48,178 nt of DNA, from contig KV424102.1 in assembly GCA_001632435.1 (NCBI GenBank), positions 3,315 through 51,492 of the forward strand, in the 5' to 3' direction. The stretch comes from Calocera cornea HHB12733. Taxonomy: Eukaryota > Basidiomycota > Dacrymycetes > Dacrymycetales > Dacrymycetaceae. Numbering within the stretch: the stretch's first letter is position 1; each line of letters begins with the position of its first letter. A program made the position numbers and the translations under genes. The notes beneath the pieces were generated by a model. The model saw nothing but the letters and a program-made list of their open reading frames with translations, had not been told where the DNA came from and made no database searches. This document shows positions 21,307 through 32,866 of this stretch, piece after piece.

Positions 21307-23690
21307 ATGTCCACGCCCGCGCCGATCCTCCCGCAAGCCGCAGGCTACGGCGTCGTGCTCGGCATCGGCTTCTTCTTCGCAGCCTTCATGGCCCTCCTCG
21401 CCCACCTCCAGAACCGCTACACCCACTACTCCACCCGCACCAGCGAGGAGTTCAACACCGCCAGCCGCAGCGTCAAGCCCGGCCTCATCGCCAGCGGCAT
21501 CGTCAGCGCGTGGACCTGGGCGTGAGTGCCTCTTGCCCGACCCTCGTATGTTGTTGTACGCAACCTGAGAGGCTCACCGTCGCGCAAGTGCAACTCTTCT
21601 CCGTGAGAGATATGCCCCAGGGGGAAGAGCGTCCTTCTGAATCGTGTCCAGAGAGCTCCACCGTCGCCTACGAATACGGCGTCGCCGGCCCCTTCTGGTA
21701 CGCCGCCGGCGCAACAGTACGTCCCCCCCTCCCGCCTTCCTTCCCTGATCCCACCCGATCCCACGCGATCCCCCCCCCCAGGTGCAAATCCTAGTATTCT
21801 CGATCCTGGCGGTAAAAGTGAAGCAGAACGCGCCGCGGTGCCACACCTACCTGGAGATCATCCACACGCGGTACGGGCCGGGCGCGCACCTCGTGTTCAT
21901 CTTCTTCGCCATCTTCACCAACATCCTCGTCGGCTCCCAGATGCTCCTCGGCGGGAGCGCCGTCGTCGCCTACCTCACCGGCATGGACACGTACGCCGCT
22001 GTGTGGCTGATCCCCGTCGGCGTCGCCATATACGTCGTGCTGGGCGGGCTGCGCGCGACCTTCCTCTGCGACTACACCCACACCGTCATCCTGATGATCA
22101 GTGCGCCTCTCCCTGCCCTTGCGCCCCCCCGCTGACCCCCCTCTCCTTCTCGCCGCAGTCATCCTCTACTTCATCTTCACCGTCTACGCCTCCTCCCCGC
22201 TCATAGGCTCCTTCAGCAGCATGTACGCCCTCCTGCAGCGCGCGGCCGCGCAGCGCCCCGTGCAGGGGAACGAGGCCGGCTCGTACCTGACGCTGAAGAG
22301 CAACTCCGCGCTGCAGTTCGGCGTGATCCAGCTGTGCTCCGGCTCGGGCACCGTCTTCCTCGACCAGGGCTACTGGCAGCGGGCGATCGCGAGCCGGCCG
22401 ACGACCGCCGTGCGCGCCTACCTCCTCGGCGGCCTCGCCTGGTTCGCCATCCCCTTCGCGTTCGCCACCACGCTCGGGCTCGCAGCAGTCGCGCTGAGCG
22501 ACAGCCCGGCTTTCCCCACGTACCCGAGCCCGCTGTCCGCGGACCAGATCAGCGCGGGCCTCGCCGCCCCCAGCGCGGCCACGGCCCTGCTGGGCAAGCA
22601 GGGCGCCGCCGCGCTCCTCATCGTGCTCTTCATGGCCGTCACGTCCGCCTCCTCCGCCGAGCTCATCGCCACCTCCTCCATCCTCACCTTCGACATCTAC
22701 AAGCTGCACCTAAACCCCGCCGCGACGCCCGGCCAGCTCATCCGTGTCTCCCACGCCATGATCGTCCTCTTCGCCGTGGTCATGGCCGTGTTCGCCAGCA
22801 TCTGGCAGGCCGCCGGCATCTCCCTCGGCTGGCTCTTCCTCTTCATGGGCGTCGTCATCGGCGGTGCAGTCGTCCCCGTGGCGAACACGATCTGCTGGAA
22901 GAAGCAGACGCGCGCCGCAGCGGTGACGGGCGCCGTGGTCGGCTGCCTCGCGGGCATATTCGCCTGGCTGCTCGTCGCGCGCCTCACGGGCCGCACCCTG
23001 TCCGTCGCGACGACGGGCACCGAGTCGGCCACCCTCGCCGGCTGCGTCGCGTCCATCTGCGTCGGCGGCATCTGCACCCTCGCCATCTCCCTCTGGAAGC
23101 CGGACGACTTTGACTGGGAGATCACCCGCGCCATCAACCCCGCGCCCGAACACGGGGCCATCGACCCCGCCACCCCGGCCCCCGTCTCCTCCCGCGCGGC
23201 GCGGGAGGAGGAGCTGCAGGAGGACATTGAGCGCGAGCGCGAGCGCGCAGAGAAGTCCAAAGATCACGACGGGACGCGCACGGCCGCTGCGGAGGTGCCC
23301 GAGCCGGCGGCGCACGCGCCGCTCCCCGGGCTGCACTTCTCCCCCGCGGAAGACCCGCACTCGCCCGCGCTCAAGCAGGCGCTCAAGTTCGCCATCATCG
23401 CCTCCCTCGCCCTCGTCGCCGTGCTCGACATCATCATCCCCATGCCCATGTTCTTCACCCACTACCTCTTCTCCTACCGCTTCTTCACCGCCTGGGTCGT
23501 CATCAGCATCATATGGACCTTCTGCTCCGCCCTCATTACCATCATCATGCCGCTTTGGGAGTCGAGCGAGGCCCTGCTCGACGTCTCGGGTGGGTTCGTG
23601 CGCGATGTCTTCCTCGGAGGAAAGGGGAGCAAGAAGCGGCGGATGGAAGAGAGGGAGAAAGCGGCTCACGAAGAAAGGGCACACCAATGA
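21307..23690 (+). CDS. DUR3: urea/polyamine active transporter of the sodium:solute symporter family (714 aa)
   Basis: Plasma-membrane proton-coupled urea uptake, feeding urea into nitrogen metabolism. Exons are 21307-21521, 21589-21602, 21652-21716, 21782-22100 and 22159-23690; phases close at TGA 23688. Exon 2 is a 14-nt micro-exon; it is needed to restore the conserved AATLLQSSTVAYEYGV segment across helix 2. Family segments seen: GIGFFFAAFMALL (helix 1), SGIVSAWTWA, GPFWYAAGATVQILVF, HTYLEIIHTRYG, FTNILVGSQMLLGGSAVV, DQGYWQRAIASRP (near residue 272), AVTSASSAELIATSSILTFDIYK, and a last helix pair after an Arg/Glu-rich cytosolic loop. About 15 membrane helices, as in DUR3. The short Lys/Glu-rich C-terminal tail is cytosolic. 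Confidence 0.95.
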
Positions 23691-23828
23691 GCACATGAAT
23701 ATTCTGCACCCGGGGTATAGAGTATAGCTTGTACAGTACCGGAGCATGTACACATTCATAAGGGAAAGTGACAGGTGCTACGGCATTTGGTATGAGTTAT
23801 GACTAGCACACCTCAGCTTGCCCGCCGA

Positions 23829-25313
23829 TCAACACAACATCCTCTCTCCTGGTAAAAGGTCCCGCAAGTTGAGCTTGCGCAGGCGCGGAAAGACCTGGCT
23901 TGCCCAGTGCGCCGCAAATCGGTGTTCCCAGTTTGCGAACCTCCGAATGGTCGTCAACTCGCACGAGAGGGTGAGCTCGGAGACTGACAGATGCAAGGGA
24001 CGAATTCCATGGTCTTTGGGAGGTGGGACGGTATGGACGCAAAGGGCCGTCCAGGTTGTGTCGTCCAGTATTACGTGCTCCAGATTGGGTGCCGCTTCGA
24101 GGAATAGGGGCGAGAGGGTGGGACTCCAATGGCCGTGCAGTGTCACCCGAGCCAGCTTCCGGAGGCGCTGTATTCGAGGCAACTGAGGCATGTGTGCAAG
24201 ACGACGACGCAGTGCCTTTGAGCTCGGGATCTGGACCGCAAGATGATCGAGGTTCGGCATTGCCATCAGTGGAAGCCAATATAGAGCATAGCGCGGATGG
24301 CAGATTGTAAGACTTTCCAGCACCGGAAGCTCCAGCAGTGGAGGTCTTATGCCAACCGGATCGACCTCGTCATCTGGCAAGTAGTCGGTGTGTTTCAGGC
24401 GGAGTCGTACCAGCGAAGGCATGCATCGTAGAAGATTGAAGATGGAGGATATTGAAGTGTGTTCTTCGGGATAACTCCGGGTTGCGCTCCGCCTCATGTC
24501 TTCGACTCTTGACAGACCAATTGGAAGACGGGATACGAAGACGTCGTCCATCCAACGCGACTTGAGTTGAGAGGTAGTGGGCAGGGTGGGCTCGACGGGA
24601 ACGGGCGCCTCATGCTCCTCGGCGGGAGCCGTCCTATGGCAGAGACAGGTGGTGATCAGCCTTAGAGAGAGTGTTTCCAGCGCGTTCGATTGAATCCATC
24701 GTCGGTACACTGGGATGTCGGAAATCGCTTTGGCACATAATTTGAAGTGCAAGTGCCTAATTCGATACTCGAAGTCCGTCTGGTGGGGAAGCTTGCTGAG
24801 GCCGCAATCATGATCCTGCCAGCTCATGTCGATCATAGGGGGTTTGCAGCGAGCAAGGAGTGCTTCTGCCATGCGCAGTGCTCCAATGGTTGTGGGGGAC
24901 TGATCCTGGATATCGTTCACCACCACGCTGATATTCGACCACATTGAAGACAAGCCGAGCGCCGCGGATCTCCAACTACGGCATACATGGGATACGGCGA
25001 TCTGGGGGGATCTCAAGATCTCACGATCTAGGATCAAGGAACGATCACCGGAAAGAAGACTGAATATATGATGCAGGAGCTCGACAGGCAGGAGCTGCGC
25101 TGAAGAACAGCATCGACGAGTTAGGTTTGGTTGCTCAGGCTTTGGTAGTCCATGCTCCCAGGCCGGAATCACGAGCGCTGCTTGCCGAGCGGAATAGATC
25201 TCGCACTCCAGATCTCCCCTGTTTGGAGGACCGGTTGAAGATACCGACATTGGTTGAATGGCTGAAATGCTAGTCGAGAGTTGTGGTCGAGAGCGAGCCG
25301 TGTGGATGAACAA
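23829..25313 (-). CDS. F-box protein (494 aa), single exon
   Basis: Probable substrate adaptor of an SCF ubiquitin ligase. The F-box lies at residues 74-127: LLPVELLHHIFSLLSGD, then VSHVCRSWRSAALGLSSMWS, the usual spacing and WSNI ending of Agaricomycete F-box-like proteins. The rest has LRR-like hydrophobic repeats (MPSLVRLRLKHT, LPVLESLTICHP, MPNLDHLAVQI, LRKLARVTLHGH, APNLEHVILDDT, FPRLRKLNLRDL) of about 25-60 residues each. It is intronless and ends 138 bp from the convergent DUR3. Such genes are in large, rapidly evolving families in Agaricomycetes; the substrate is unknown. Confidence 0.85.
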   Translation of the reverse strand: MFIHTARSRPQLSTSISAIQPMSVSSTGPPNRGDLECEIYSARQAALVIPAWEHGLPKPEQPNLTRRCCSSAQLLPVELLHHIFSLLSGDRSLILDREILRSPQIAVSHVCRSWRSAALGLSSMWSNISVVVNDIQDQSPTTIGALRMAEALLARCKPPMIDMSWQDHDCGLSKLPHQTDFEYRIRHLHFKLCAKAISDIPVYRRWIQSNALETLSLRLITTCLCHRTAPAEEHEAPVPVEPTLPTTSQLKSRWMDDVFVSRLPIGLSRVEDMRRSATRSYPEEHTSISSIFNLLRCMPSLVRLRLKHTDYLPDDEVDPVGIRPPLLELPVLESLTICHPRYALYWLPLMAMPNLDHLAVQIPSSKALRRRLAHMPQLPRIQRLRKLARVTLHGHWSPTLSPLFLEAAPNLEHVILDDTTWTALCVHTVPPPKDHGIRPLHLSVSELTLSCELTTIRRFANWEHRFAAHWASQVFPRLRKLNLRDLLPGERMLC

Positions 25314-25778
25314 GGCAATGGATCAGACATCCATCGTCGCGTCGGGACTCCGATAGGGACTAACTTCATCACTCGACAGCAACCTGGCTATCAGACCCTA
25401 TAGTGGCTGTGTAGATGCGGTAGCAAAAGTAGCCAAGCCCTATGCTACATATGGCGACGTACTCACAGTCCTCCAGTACATAAGACAGCCCCTGTTACGT
25501 AGCCACGCAATAGATTATGTAGCGCGACAATGTGTATTTGGGCTCTCCATGAGCTCTATAAGCAACTTGGGCTCCAGTTAAGCGCTTGTTAGTGGGAGAT
25601 TGCCCACGGGAGGGCCCCCGCGGTTGTGCAAGCGGATTCGAACTCAGCGTGCGCTTCCGAGCAGCGGGGTCAATCCCGGTGATCAGGGACGCAATGCCCG
25701 ACCTGGTCAACGCATGGTGAAAGCCTACAGTACACTTTTAACTTGCACGCTCTTGTGGGGCACTCCAGACCTCTAACA

Positions 25779-25811
25779 GCAAAAGTCACTCTGAAGCAAA
25801 AGTCACTCTGG
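25779..25811. repeat. tandem 16-bp direct repeat
   Basis: AGCAAAAGTCACTCTG occurs twice with one intervening base (period 17). Confidence 0.85.
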
Positions 25812-26091
25812 GAGCTGCTCCCTTGTATAACTCTACAGCACAATATTCTCACTATCAAAATCCCTTGCGATGATTGACTTTGAACTTCTGTTGTCTGATA
25901 CGTGGCTTTGCCTTTTCGCCTACGGACTGTTTCGTCCGTTCTATCGCCGCGACTGCTCATGCTACTGTGTAAGGAAGTACACCGCCAATCTCAGTGTGCT
26001 CCACCGTAACTGTGGGTGCATGATACTGCATCATTCCAGGTGGATTGCAGTCTGGCGTTCATGTCGGATGGATGTACTACTGAATATGTGC

Positions 26092-26170
26092 GTGGACTGC
26101 AGGTCCACTATCGGACGACCGTGAGGATGTCAGGTCAGCAGGCGAAGACTGTTGCGGACCTGGGGTCCAC
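26092..26170. repeat. two palindromic GTGGAC-N5-GTCCAC elements
   Basis: GTGGACTGCAGGTCCAC at 26092-26108 has perfect 6-bp arms. GCGGACCTGGGGTCCAC at 26154-26170 has one arm mismatch. Both resemble the cluster at 35466-35596. Confidence 0.7.
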
Positions 26171-26573
26171 TCATGCTGTACTTTCGATCTGTGGTCCATT
26201 TTGGCCTCAAAGTAAAGGTCTGCTTTGAACCACGCGCAACAGTCGACGTATCAGCAGCTATTCCTGTATACGTGCTTGTAAGATCGATATATTACTCTGA
26301 CTGAACAGACACTACCATGTGAGTCAGCCTTGCCCGTGTCAACGTAATGATGGATGCTTATACTACTGTCTAGCAAACACGTTTGAATTTCGCAGATCCG
26401 AATCTGCGCGAAGCAAATCGGGACCTGCCCTAAAGCGATCACCGGCTTCGTCATACCCATCAAGGAGCGTAATCTCGCTGCTCTACCCTTTTATCAATAA
26501 TCACTACATACTACGAGGATCTGTAATCACAGAGACACTATCCGACAAAACGACAGTGCTGTCTAAGCCAATT

Positions 26574-29500
26574 ATGGCGCATATATCGACTCGGACCTCA
26601 CCTGGCGCTTCGGAGACGCCATCTCGAGATGGCGCAGAGAAGCATATAGCTCGTTCCCGGTCGGTACTGCATTATGAAGATACTTCATACTCTCATCGTA
26701 CCGACAGAGAAAGACAAGATAACGAACTGCCATCGAATGTTGCGAACCTGCCTCCTGCTCTGGGAGCATACAACCCCTACCCCGCCTTTGGGACTCAACC
26801 CATCCCAACCCAGTCCTCGACGATTTCGATGTTTACAGAGCCTTCACCACGGGTGCGTGACTGGGATAGTCCGCAGAGGGGACGAAGAAAGGCGCCAGAG
26901 ACGGTGAAACTGGGATCTAGGATGCAGGGTGAGCACCCCATCTTCCACGCATCGGAGCCTTTCTCATTGATGTACAGGACACCATAACCGGATGCCACTA
27001 TTCTCAGTCCCCGATCCAGTAGCGGAGCCAAGCGGTCCCCAGCTGCCCCTTGCCAATGTCAACCGAACAGCTGTTCCGCTGACCGCAGGGGCGTCGTCAA
27101 AGGTGGGTCGATCTCTCAGCCTTGGTGCATATAGCTAAAGGACACAATATCTGAGTAGCCTAGCATTGCTATGAGAAGTAGACCACAGCCGCCGCCACCG
27201 CCTAGACCCGTCAAGCGTCCACTACTCAGCGGGGGGGAACTCGCAGATCGGCATGGCTCTGAGAAACGACCACGGATCGACGGGACCGCCAAAGCTCCGC
27301 AAGCGCAACCATCGACCGGCCCCGCCCAGACCGCGCACGGAGCACACAACACATCTACAGTAGCTTCCGATCCCGACACCGCGAAGCGCGGACAGGAGGC
27401 TGCACCCGGGAGACCTCCACTCGAAGTATCCCAGGCTGCTCCCCAAAGACGCCTGTCTCCGTCTGTTCCGCGTACGATCCAGACCAGTGGCAACAGAGAG
27501 ACGCTTGAGGCTGAGAGTAATCGCCTCCGCATCTGGGCCGATAATTTGGCCAAGGCAGAAGATTCTCTCAGGCGTGCAGAGGCCCAAGTGAAAGACCGGA
27601 AGAAACTGCAAAAGGAACTAGATCAAGCACAGAGGCAAGCATTCAATCCGTCTCTCATCATATGGTATCTGACGTCGCCTCCCAGCAAGATAGACGTTCT
27701 TTCAAACAAATACGAACGCAGTAAAGTAGAGCTCAGACAGAAGAACCGGGAACTATTGGTGCTCCGGTCCACAATGGATCAAGAAAGGCGCAGAGATGTA
27801 GCTCAACGTCCGCCGGTAAATTCAGGTCCCAATGACGAATCAAGGATCTTGCCAAGCTCCCCGACTCTCGTACCACAATCTGAATATCGAAGCGATCCCG
27901 ACGATGGCCAGAGTCGCCCGGGAGGAACTGAGGGCGAGGATGAGCTCGGAAGTGGGGCAAGCAAGGGTGACCGAGGGAAGAAGCAGGGGAGGAAGAAGCA
28001 AATCCGGTTCGATTTCACGGAGGATGCCGACGATGAGCAAGACATGATACCAGAAGCCCTCAAGCTTTGGTGTATGGTACGTTATGATTTTCATTACGAG
28101 ACGGGTTTCTGATCTTTCTTCAGTCTGCGCTGAGTCGCACATTTTGGTCGGCTATGGGAGCTGAGCGATCGAAGATCATTCCGAAGTACAGCGAAGACGA
28201 CGCTAACGTTGAAGATACAACAATTCTAGTGCCCAACTTCGAAGCCCCAGTCAATTCTCAGGAGAATCGTCGAATACGGAGGGAGATCGTTGAGAGAGTC
28301 CTTGAGATTGCCAAGGTGTGTCCTCTACTTCCAGTGTTCGAAGCCAATGGTCTAAATCCTATAACCATTCTCTAGAAAACGCGCGATGGTAACGTGCTCA
28401 CGGAGCACAATGTGAAGCTGATCACCAAGGATCTCTTAAGCGATCTGTTTAAAACCGTTACATGGAGAAGTATGAGTCGTGCATGGAGGTCACAAACCAT
28501 TCCTGCTGTTCAAAGTGTTACAGACCGACACAATCAGAAAAGGCGTCGCACCAAGCGACGCGCTGCGGTAAGTCATATCTGTTACATCCGGGATGAACGA
28601 GGCTGATTAAGCGCTTTTCAGAAGCTCGCCCTGCGGAAACAAGCGTGTGGGGCATTCAAGACTATACACCAATGGGATCCGTCTCCGCTGCTCACTGAAG
28701 ATGTCATGTCTGATGAATACTCGACCTCGGGCGAGGGAGATGACGAAGAGGCAGCAAAAGTGTGGCGGAAAACTATGGCACAGCAAGCTGGTGTCCGCCT
28801 ATTTCACCTTGAGAAGAAGTACGTTACGGTGTGGGAGACAGTGGTTCCGAAATTCAGAACGCCAGGGGTGAGCTGCCTGTTTGTGGACCATATCCATCCT
28901 AATTTGATCAACTAGATCGATCATATCCTTTACGAGCTAGACGACCTCGCACTACCCAGTCATAAACCCATCGCGATACGAGTGTTCCTCGGGGCCTTCC
29001 ATACCCGGATACCTATTAAAAAGATTCCTTCATGGGTTGTAGGCACGGGTCACCTTCATGAAAGCTCTGCATACGACATCGCAACCTTCACACTCGTGGG
29101 CAAGTTCATCAAGCCAGTTACGGGCATCGAAGACAATATTCGCCGGAAGATAGAGGGATGCTGTCTTGTCTCCGCGAGCTGGCACCATGTAGACAGCGGT
29201 GTCGTGTTCAGGCATCTAAAATGTGGGCATCATGATGTACGTCTCATCCAGTACCTTAGGTACTCTTTCAACGCTTATCGCCCCGTAGAATTCTGAAGTT
29301 CCTGAAGCTACGCGTCGCGAAAGGATCGTACTTATGCAGCACATTGACATACTTCCCGAAGACAGGATCATTGTAAGGCTGTGAACGTTCTCTCGCAGTG
29401 CGATCCCTAATCATCATGTGGCAGGATTTGTCATCGGACTTCGAAGAGGAGGAGGAGGTACGGCTTGTCTCAGGTACAGGAGAACAGCACTGACAGATGT

Positions 29501-29892
29501 CGCCATAGCGAGAGGCTGAGTCCTGGTCAGATGCTGGTGCTGCAGACGGTCTCGGACTTGACGTTTCTCGGAAGGAGGAAAGCCAAGAATATCAGCGTGA
29601 TCCATCGTTTGAGCTGGACCTGGCCATGCCGGATTATATGGGTCCACCAGAGCATTGGAACGGCTCAGAAGATCTGGACATCCAAGACTATGGGCGCGAC
29701 CAAGTGCACGACAACGAAAGATACAGCAATCAAGACTATCTCTCGATGGATGGGGGGCGTGAACCGTCGCTTCTCTATCAGCCAGGAGAAGGTCGACATC
29801 ACGGCTCCCCATCAGCTGAGCCTTTCTATCCGCAAGCCACTCTGGCGCCAATGTTCTCCAATGATGATCCGGCATCAATGCAGGTCGACTGA
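26574..29892 (+). CDS. unrecognised nuclear-looking protein with coiled coil (949 aa)
   Basis: A ten-exon model: 26574-26928, 26978-27102, 27159-28076, 28124-28315, 28376-28567, 28622-28867, 28916-29236, 29289-29372, 29425-29457 and 29509-29892; nine introns of 46-60 nt and exact phase closure strongly support a real gene. Residues 1-270 are polar and probably disordered. About 276-365 is a predicted coiled coil (LEAESNRLRIWADNLAKAED, NKYERSKVELRQKNRELLVLR). Basic clusters at about 430-443 (GDRGKKQGRKKQ) and 583-594 (QKRRRTKRRAA) look like nuclear localisation signals. The region 595-830 looks globular (FLGAFHTRIPIKKIPSWVVG, SAYDIATFTLVGKFIKPV). A Glu-rich segment and a polar tail end it. I do not recognise the family. 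Its position inside a motif-bracketed block leaves open that it belongs to a mobile element. Confidence 0.7.
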
Positions 29893-30136
29893 ATGCTCTC
29901 TATGGCTGCGTAGTGCAGATGGATCACTGGTCTATTTAGTTACGGAGATAGACTCAGTGATATACAGGCACACATGAGCACGGATATCGTTGTTTCCCTA
30001 TCTGACATACTAGGTGTATCTCGTTGCGGCAGGGCCATTGCTGAACGGAAGGAGCAGGACGCGCAGTTCGGATCCAAATCTCTTCTTCTGCCACCAGCAG
30101 GATCCGAGCTGTTTCACTCTCAAACGTACCACCACT

Positions 30137-30584
30137 ATGAACGACTCCTCACCTGAATGTATGCGCTGTGTCCTGGCTTGTATTGCCATTCCTCACCTAG
30201 CTGACCACATGCCCCAGGGTCTAAGCGTATCTGGAGGGGCTCTGGCTATATCCCTTATGATCGACAGCTCCACTGCCCCAAATGGGTTCGCGACGAGACT
30301 ATTCCAGTGCCGTGGGGCGGATGGGTGAATCCCAACAAAGAAAATCGCTGCATGGCAACATGGCTGCTCAACAACTCGTTTCGCATTACGGGGAAAGTCG
30401 AGGGTTGGGAAACGCTTGCCCGACGCGTAGGTACTACTACATTCGTATTGACTTACATTTGACTGGGTAACAGATTCGACCGCGCCGTTCCGCGAGCTGG
30501 TGGTGTCAGTGGTTCCATAAGCACAAGTTGCGGCGCAGCATGATTCTGGATCATGCGCGGAAGAAGCAGTTGCAGTGGGACTGA
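30137..30584 (+). CDS. small Trp-rich basic protein, unrecognised (113 aa)
   Basis: Exons are 30137-30158, 30218-30426 and 30474-30584. The introns (59 and 47 nt) have good GTATGC and GTAGGT donors, the first a GCTGACC branch site, and phases close at TGA 30582. The protein has many Trp, Arg and Lys residues (SKRIWRGSGYIPYDR, CPKWVRDETIPVPWGGWV, SWWCQWFHKHKLRR) and no signal peptide. It lies 245 bp after the stop of the 949-residue gene on the same strand. It could be an independent small gene or belong with that gene in one transcription unit. No family recognised. Confidence 0.5.
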
Positions 30585-30996
30585 GATTCTGAAACGAAGA
30601 ATGTATCACCTCTTTCAGACTGGAAGAGAAGGAATCTGATAGATACCTTCGTGACATTCGACAGCTTTGATGCCTGTAAAGTCTAATGTTTCATTCTCGT
30701 AGTTCAAATGACTGTGCCCGAGCATTAGTATGAGATGACCATCACCAGCCCGGCCGGCCTGATAAGACACTTATCACGATTGCTAATACTTGATATATGC
30801 ATAAGAAGAGCTCTGGACGTTCTTAGCATGAAGAACCGTCACATTCTGATGATATACGACGAGGGAATTCGGGGAGCGCTAGAAATTACGTAATCCAGAG
30901 ACGCGGCACGGGACGGCTCCGAGTCGTGTCAAGCGCGTGCAGCGTAGACCCTTCCTCCCCACAACGGCGTCCACAGCGCTCTGAAGCGCGTCATCA
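30585..30996. other. 412-bp intergenic, nothing recognised
   Basis: AT-richer spacer between two plus-strand genes. It carries TATATGCATAAG around 30792 but no coding frame of note. The last 100 bp should hold the promoter of the next gene. Confidence 0.5.
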
Positions 30997-32609
30997 ATGG
31001 CGGCTTGGTATCAGAAGTCCTTCTTTACCAAAACAGGCGATGAGGTTTTGGGTCCATTTTATTTGGTGGATGATTCTGACGTATTCTCAGGTCAAAGACT
31101 GGCTCCAAGTCAGACTGAAGGAAACGGGCGCCTCCGGCACGCAAACTCATCTGCTCGACTGTTGGGTCGATCGCGTTCTCCTCAAGACCAACGACGCGCG
31201 AGAAGCATCAGAGAGGGTCGAAGAGGCAAAAAAAAAGGAGACAACCGAGACAGCTGCGACAATCAAGAAATCGAAGGATATCATCACTAAAGAAGGCTAC
31301 ATATTCACAACACCCGAATCCGTTCATCCCTTCATTCGTCTGACTCCAGAACCACCTCCCAAGACTCGTACCCCTTCGCAAGACGCATCGGCACCGCTTC
31401 TATTGTCTGGCGAGCTCGATCAATTGGAGGCAAAGAAGAAGGACGCCGATCTGAAGGAAATGGATGCGGCCTTTGAGTTACAGCGTGGAGAGGCGAGTGG
31501 CACGAAGAAAACGAAGACCCCCGGCGGGCTGCTGAAGGACGACATCAAAGTCCTCCATACCGACTTTGCTCTTACGCACTTCCTGTCTTCGTTTCGTGAG
31601 TCGGTTGAGCTTGCAAACTCGCCTTGCGGTCTGAGCACGTTATAGTCGCCTTCACGTCGGGCTTGTTTGCACCTACCTCTGTCGACCAGGTGCTGATATG
31701 GCTCGCAATCGTGCTCCGATGGTGTCAGTTGGCCCCGGAGAAGCGCCTGGAGAAAGACGCCTTCCCCAACGTGTTCTCTGTGGCGTTGGTGAAAGAGGAG
31801 GGGAAGGTCGCTGCAGTGGATCTCTGGCCCGATCTCAGAAAGTCGGATGTGAACTTGACGCCGTGCGGGTGCAGCAATCCTCCACGCAAGGGCGGACCAC
31901 CCCAGTCCGCACAAGGCCAAGCTAAGGTTGCCACGCAAAAGGAATACTGTCGGAGGTTGGCGGACGTAATCACACCAAGGCGCGTTGCTTGGATCATGCG
32001 GTGCTTGACCGCCATGGTCTGGTACGGTGCGTTGGGCGAGGTATTCCAGGGAGTGCGGGTTGGTACGGGAAACTGCATCCCGCCGGGGAACTGTGGTGAA
32101 GCGTGCTTCTGGCTGTGGTAAGCCCACTTCTCACGTGGTTTCAAGTCGCTTAATGGTGAACTAGTCTTGCGACGGACCTCTTCAACATGGCCAGAGGCTT
32201 GCTCAAGAAGCCGTCGACATGGTCGAAGATCAAGATCCACTTGATTACCATTCAAACTGCTCAACTGCGCGCTAAGGTGGACGAATGCCTGGGAGGCGAA
32301 GAACCTTTGGAGGATCTGACGGCGAAGCTGAAGCGCGTTCCTTGCTCCATGGGCTGCTGTGTTTGTTGTCGACTCGTACTCACGATGATCAAAGAGTCAT
32401 TCGGCGAGTTCATGCGAGGTATTACTGTTCTCCACATGGATCCGCTCGAGAACGACTGGGTTGAAGTCCCCACTTTCGATGTGAAGGCTCTCAACCAGTG
32501 GATTGCAGATATGGAGGCTAAGCATAAAGAGGTTCCGTCCGACTGGCGCAGCCAGTTTGCGGAGATGGAAGAGGCACGAAAGAAAGCGGCGGCGGCGGCG
32601 GCGGCATAG
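30997..32609 (+). CDS. unrecognised protein (489 aa) with SAP-like N-terminus
   Basis: Exons are 30997-31044, 31091-31595, 31646-32117 and 32165-32609 (introns 46, 50 and 47 nt; GTGAGT and GTAAGC donors; phases close at TAG 32607). The N-terminal 55 residues (FTKTGDEVKDWLQVRLKETGA...LLDCWVDRVL) could form two short helices like a SAP-type nucleic-acid-binding motif, a weak guess. A Lys/Glu-rich helical segment follows. Around residues 180-207 is a hydrophobic stretch (FLAFTSGLFAPTSVDQVLIWLAIVLRW). Then come Cys-containing segments and an Ala-rich end (KKAAAAAAAA, from a GCG repeat). No known family is recognised. Confidence 0.62.
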
Positions 32610-32866
32610 CATGCAGGTGTTGAGTTGGAGGGCGTGGCGATAACAGTGGGCGAGCTTGACCGGAGTGGCGGCTCTTGAGGAGGAGAGTGAAAGAGTCGTG
32701 GCTGCATACAGCAGTGCATATGGCATGGTACCTGCTTGTTCACTTTGACTTGATGCGGAGTAAGACGTTCGTGCAATTGAGGACGGGTGCCGCGGGTGAC
32801 GGATTAAAAGAGACGAATGGATACCGGCATTGGCGGTGAGGCAGACAGTGCGAGATGCCAGCCAGA

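Larger units (their letters stand above)
25314..26573. other. 1.26-kb intergenic region with repeat motifs
   Basis: No gene seen. It contains a 16-bp direct repeat AGCAAAAGTCACTCTG twice in tandem (25779-25794, 25796-25811) and two copies of the palindromic motif GTGGAC-N5-GTCCAC type at 26092-26108 and 26154-26170. Similar motifs recur at 35466-35596 on the far side of the next four genes. Confidence 0.6.

Noticed and set aside
22098..23759. Long minus frames opposite DUR3
   Set aside because: Shadow frames; DUR3 on the plus strand is unambiguous.
25620..25720. tRNA-like sequence (GGATTCGAACTC, as in a T-arm read on the minus strand)
   Set aside because: The T stem does not pair and no matching acceptor stem or A box is found at the expected distance.
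27640..27700. Extra intron inside exon 3 of the 949-residue gene
   Set aside because: The frame is open across it, the only possible donors are poor and the interval would be under 40 nt.
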